Assembly (NCBI GenBank): GCA_002412885.1
Contig: DHVX01000042.1
Location: 40,126-104,125, forward strand
Length of the DNA: 64,000 nt
Direction of reading: 5' to 3'
Source: Bacteroidales bacterium UBA5197
Lineage (GTDB): Bacteria > Bacteroidota > Bacteroidia > Bacteroidales > Lentimicrobiaceae
Shown one piece after another: positions 61,846-64,000 of this stretch. The notes beneath the pieces were generated by a model. It did not search any database. It had not been told where the DNA came from and worked only from the letters and a program-made list of their open reading frames with translations. The first letter of the stretch is position 1. Each line of letters starts with the position of its first letter. The position numbers and the translations under genes were made by a program.

Positions 61846-62430
61846 ATGGAGAAAATTGCGCTTAAACTTTTGGGAATGATCAACAGCCAATCGCAAAGTG
61901 GAGCATATACACTTATACTCGGCGAAGTTGAAGGAAACAGGCGATTGCCAATTCTTATCAATGGTTTTGAGGCTCAGGCTATTCTGTTTCATATAGAGCA
62001 GATTAAAATCCCCCGCCCGCTCACACATGACCTATTCAAGAACTTTGCCGATATTTTCGGAATCGAATTTAAGCAGGTTGTGATCAGTAAGTTTGCTCAG
62101 GGCATTTTTTACTCAACACTCTTATGCGATGACGGAAAGGAGCAAAAAGAGATAGATTCCCGCACTTCGGATGCCATAGCGCTGGCCGTTAGGTTTAACT
62201 GCCCTATTTATACTTACGAAGATGTAATGAGTGCTGCAGGCGTTTCAGTTGACGAAGAGCCCGATATTGATGATCTGGCAACAGGCGGAATTGGTAATCA
62301 ATCCGAAGGTTATGATTATGATAAGTTTACCGAGGAGGAACTCGAGGAAATGATGAACGAAGCCATTGAGAACGAAGAATACGAAAAGGCATCCCAGATC
62401 AGGGATATTATCAATAAGCGGAAACCCTAA
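61846..62430 (+). CDS. Bifunctional-nuclease family protein with UVR motif
   Basis: A 194-residue protein. The N-terminal two thirds is the BFN/DUF151 domain (SGAYTLILGEVEGNRRLPILINGFEAQAI; SRTSDAIALAVRFNCPIY), known for DNase/RNase activity in plants and Thermotoga. The C-terminus (EELEEMMNEAIENEEYEKAS) is a UVR motif like that in UvrB/UvrC, a protein-interaction helix pair. The frame opens at 61804, but the family begins at MEKIALKLLG, so I chose 61846. It lies 33 bp upstream of the nucleoside transporter gene, in the same direction. Confidence 0.88.
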   Translation: MEKIALKLLGMINSQSQSGAYTLILGEVEGNRRLPILINGFEAQAILFHIEQIKIPRPLTHDLFKNFADIFGIEFKQVVISKFAQGIFYSTLLCDDGKEQKEIDSRTSDAIALAVRFNCPIYTYEDVMSAAGVSVDEEPDIDDLATGGIGNQSEGYDYDKFTEEELEEMMNEAIENEEYEKASQIRDIINKRKP

Positions 62431-62463
62431 CATTAATCTTGTCTTTTAACCCTGTAATTTTCT

Positions 62464-63933
62464 ATGATGACTAAGACAGCCAAAATTATCCTGCTCTTAT
62501 TTTTTGTTTGTGTTGTTCCTGTGATTTCGGTCTGGGCACAAACATCCGCCGATTCGCTTGCAATTGCTGATACAGCTGCAGCAGTTCAGGCTGCAAAACC
62601 CAGTCTGGAATTGCATAAAGTGAGCGATCTGGGAGCCGGTTTTACCATGAAAGGCTTGTTTCGCGGTTTATTGGGAATGCTGGTTTTAATTGGCATTGCC
62701 TGGGTTTTCAGTACAAACCGTAAAGCTGTTTCGTGGAAGATTGTGGGAATTGGATTGCTGATTCAATCCACTCTGGCGATGGGAATTCTTCATGTGAAAC
62801 CAATCAGGCTAACATTTGAGTTTGTTGGAAAAATATTCGTTGAAATTTTGAATTTCACCAAAGCCGGCAGCGAATTTTTGTTGGGAGGTCTTATGAGTGT
62901 TGACTCCTACGGTTTTATTTTTGCCTTTCAGGTGCTTCCTACCATAATATTTTTCTCAGCCCTTACCAGTTTGTTATTCTATCTGGGAGTTATACAAAAA
63001 GTCGTATACGGACTTGCCTGGCTGATGACCAAAGCATTGCGCCTTTCCGGAGCTGAAAGCCTTTCAGTTGCCGGTAATATTTTTCTGGGACAAACGGAAT
63101 CTCCGCTTATGATTAAGGCCTATCTCGAAAAAATGAACAGGTCAGAAATTCTACTTGTTATGATCGGAGGAATGGCTACACTTGCCGGCGGGGTTTTGGC
63201 TGCTTATATCAGCTTTCTGGGAGGTTCTGATCCTGCACAGCAACTCATGTTTGCCAAGCATTTGCTGGCAGCCTCAGTAATGGCTGCTCCGGGGGCCGTG
63301 GTTATTTCAAAGATACTTGTTCCTCAAACCGAGCCCATTCAAAGTACCATCGAAATCACCAAGGAAAAAGTAGGTAGTAATGTGCTGGATGCCATTTCAA
63401 ACGGAACTACCGAAGGTCTGAAACTTGCAGTTAATGTTGCAGCAATGCTATTGGTTTTTATCGCTTTTATTGCGATGGCTAATTTTATACTGATCAGAAT
63501 CGGAGGATGGTTAAATTTGAATCCGCTGATTGAATCAGCAACATCAGGACAATATAATGAACTGTCGTTGCAGGTTTTGCTGGGTTATATTCTTGCGCCG
63601 CTTATGTGGCTGATCGGAGTTGAAACCAACGATATTATCATGCTCGGACAATTGTTGGGCGAAAAGCTTATCCTTACCGAATTTATTGGTTATGTCAGTT
63701 TGGCTGAACTTAAAGAAACAGCCAGATTAACCAACCCGAAGAGCATCATTATGGCCACTTATATGTTATGCGGATTTGCCAATTTTGCCTCAATCGGAAT
63801 TCAGATCGGGGGAATCGGATCGCTCGCCCCCGGTAAGCGTGTATTGCTGTCAGAATTTGGTATGCGTGCACTGCTCGGCGGTACATTGGCTTCGCTTTTG
63901 TCTGCTACCCTTATTGGGATTATTCTGGGTTAG
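62464..63933 (+). CDS. Concentrative nucleoside transporter (CNT/NupC family)
   Basis: A 489-residue membrane protein with an N-terminal signal-like segment and an extension before the CNT core. Family motifs are LGQTESPLMIKAYL (the GQTE-P motif of the nucleoside site), the NVAAMLLVFIAFIAM gate helix and TYMLCGFANFASIGIQIGG. It should import nucleosides with Na+ or H+. It is followed by a strong terminator and may be co-transcribed with the BFN gene. A second in-frame ATG one codon later (62467) is an equally likely start. Confidence 0.92.
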   Translation: MMTKTAKIILLLFFVCVVPVISVWAQTSADSLAIADTAAAVQAAKPSLELHKVSDLGAGFTMKGLFRGLLGMLVLIGIAWVFSTNRKAVSWKIVGIGLLIQSTLAMGILHVKPIRLTFEFVGKIFVEILNFTKAGSEFLLGGLMSVDSYGFIFAFQVLPTIIFFSALTSLLFYLGVIQKVVYGLAWLMTKALRLSGAESLSVAGNIFLGQTESPLMIKAYLEKMNRSEILLVMIGGMATLAGGVLAAYISFLGGSDPAQQLMFAKHLLAASVMAAPGAVVISKILVPQTEPIQSTIEITKEKVGSNVLDAISNGTTEGLKLAVNVAAMLLVFIAFIAMANFILIRIGGWLNLNPLIESATSGQYNELSLQVLLGYILAPLMWLIGVETNDIIMLGQLLGEKLILTEFIGYVSLAELKETARLTNPKSIIMATYMLCGFANFASIGIQIGGIGSLAPGKRVLLSEFGMRALLGGTLASLLSATLIGIILG

Positions 63934-63950
63934 CCTTGAGATATTTTAAC

Positions 63951-63980
63951 AAAAAGGGCAGCCATTCGGCTGCCCTTTTT
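63951..63980 (+). terminator. Rho-independent terminator
   Basis: AAAAAGGGCAGCC, loop ATTC, GGCTGCCCTTTTT: a near-perfect hairpin with T run, 17 bp after the nucleoside transporter stop. Confidence 0.95.
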
Positions 63981-64000
63981 GGTGTGTCAGGCATGTATAT

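Noticed and set aside
1..64000. tRNA or rRNA genes
   Set aside because: I looked for cloverleaf-like segments and TTCGAATC-type T-loops in the intergenic gaps and found none that hold up; a covariance-model scan would be decisive.

Overview
This window is a chromosomal segment of a member of the Bacteroidota. The evidence is: six proteins with the C-terminal sorting domain of the type IX secretion system (T9SS; a 'YPNPA/YPNPS'-type motif, then a beta-rich tail ending in basic residues); the gliding/T9SS-linked genes gldF and gldG; several TAnnTTTG -7 boxes, some with a TTG about 20 bp upstream; and little use of Shine-Dalgarno sequences. HydF, a complete Rnf complex, a membrane pyrophosphatase, AspA and PEP carboxylase point to an anaerobic or fermentative, ion-gradient-using lifestyle. 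Histidine-degradation enzymes, two secreted C10 peptidases, a secreted subtilase and a secreted GH5 glucanase fit a scavenger of protein and polysaccharide. I see no rRNA, tRNA, CRISPR array, prophage or complete insertion sequence. The order within the Bacteroidota cannot be fixed from the sequence alone.

Layout. 1-8.5 kb: end of a T9SS-exported beta-propeller protein, YjbQ, then a leftward group gldF-gldG-DUF4340-UDP-sugar epimerase with a SAM hydrolase upstream, a Dabb protein and a small lipoprotein. 8.8-17 kb: a YeiB/DUF418 membrane protein, a large exported sortilin-like protein, and two unrelated phosphate transporters (NptA type and PiT type), each with a PhoU-like tail. 17-24 kb: DEAD-box helicase, ketoacyl synthase III, HD protein, MarC protein, bifunctional FtcD and HutI. 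24.5-31.7 kb: three exported peptidases in a row (one S8, two paralogous C10-CUB). 31.7-39.6 kb: PhoH, an AAA_14/DUF4143 ATPase, aspartase, HydF, SDR, RseC and a methyltransferase. 39.9-45 kb: rnfBCDGEA. 45.6-55.6 kb: GH5-CBM6-CBM6 enzyme, PepSY protein, PEP carboxylase, DinB protein and glycine decarboxylase. 55.9-58.9 kb: a small accessory patch with a hicBA toxin-antitoxin pair and three unrecognised genes. 59-64 kb: divergent membrane pyrophosphatase, bifunctional-nuclease protein and a CNT nucleoside transporter.

How it fits together. Rnf couples ferredoxin oxidation to NAD+ reduction and ion pumping, HydF serves [FeFe]-hydrogenase maturation, and the pyrophosphatase recovers energy from PPi; together they form an anaerobic redox and energy toolkit. 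AspA lies directly upstream of HydF and may supply ammonia for the H-cluster bridging ligand. The exported hydrolases depend on T9SS, to which GldF/GldG-class proteins are functionally linked.

The most unusual non-coding signal is a set of mosaic repeats between genes. A roughly 115-bp element occurs three times. Its two inverted hairpin arms share a loop, while the stems differ but still pair. A half copy carries a swapped core and a compact copy has its arms nearly abutting. There are also three GGAGACnn purine tracts, a 35-bp palindrome with a degraded second copy, a CGATAGCTATCG palindrome found twice, a 15-bp triple repeat, and a roughly 20-bp-phased cluster of TTGACA/TGTCAA hexamers in front of the methyltransferase gene.
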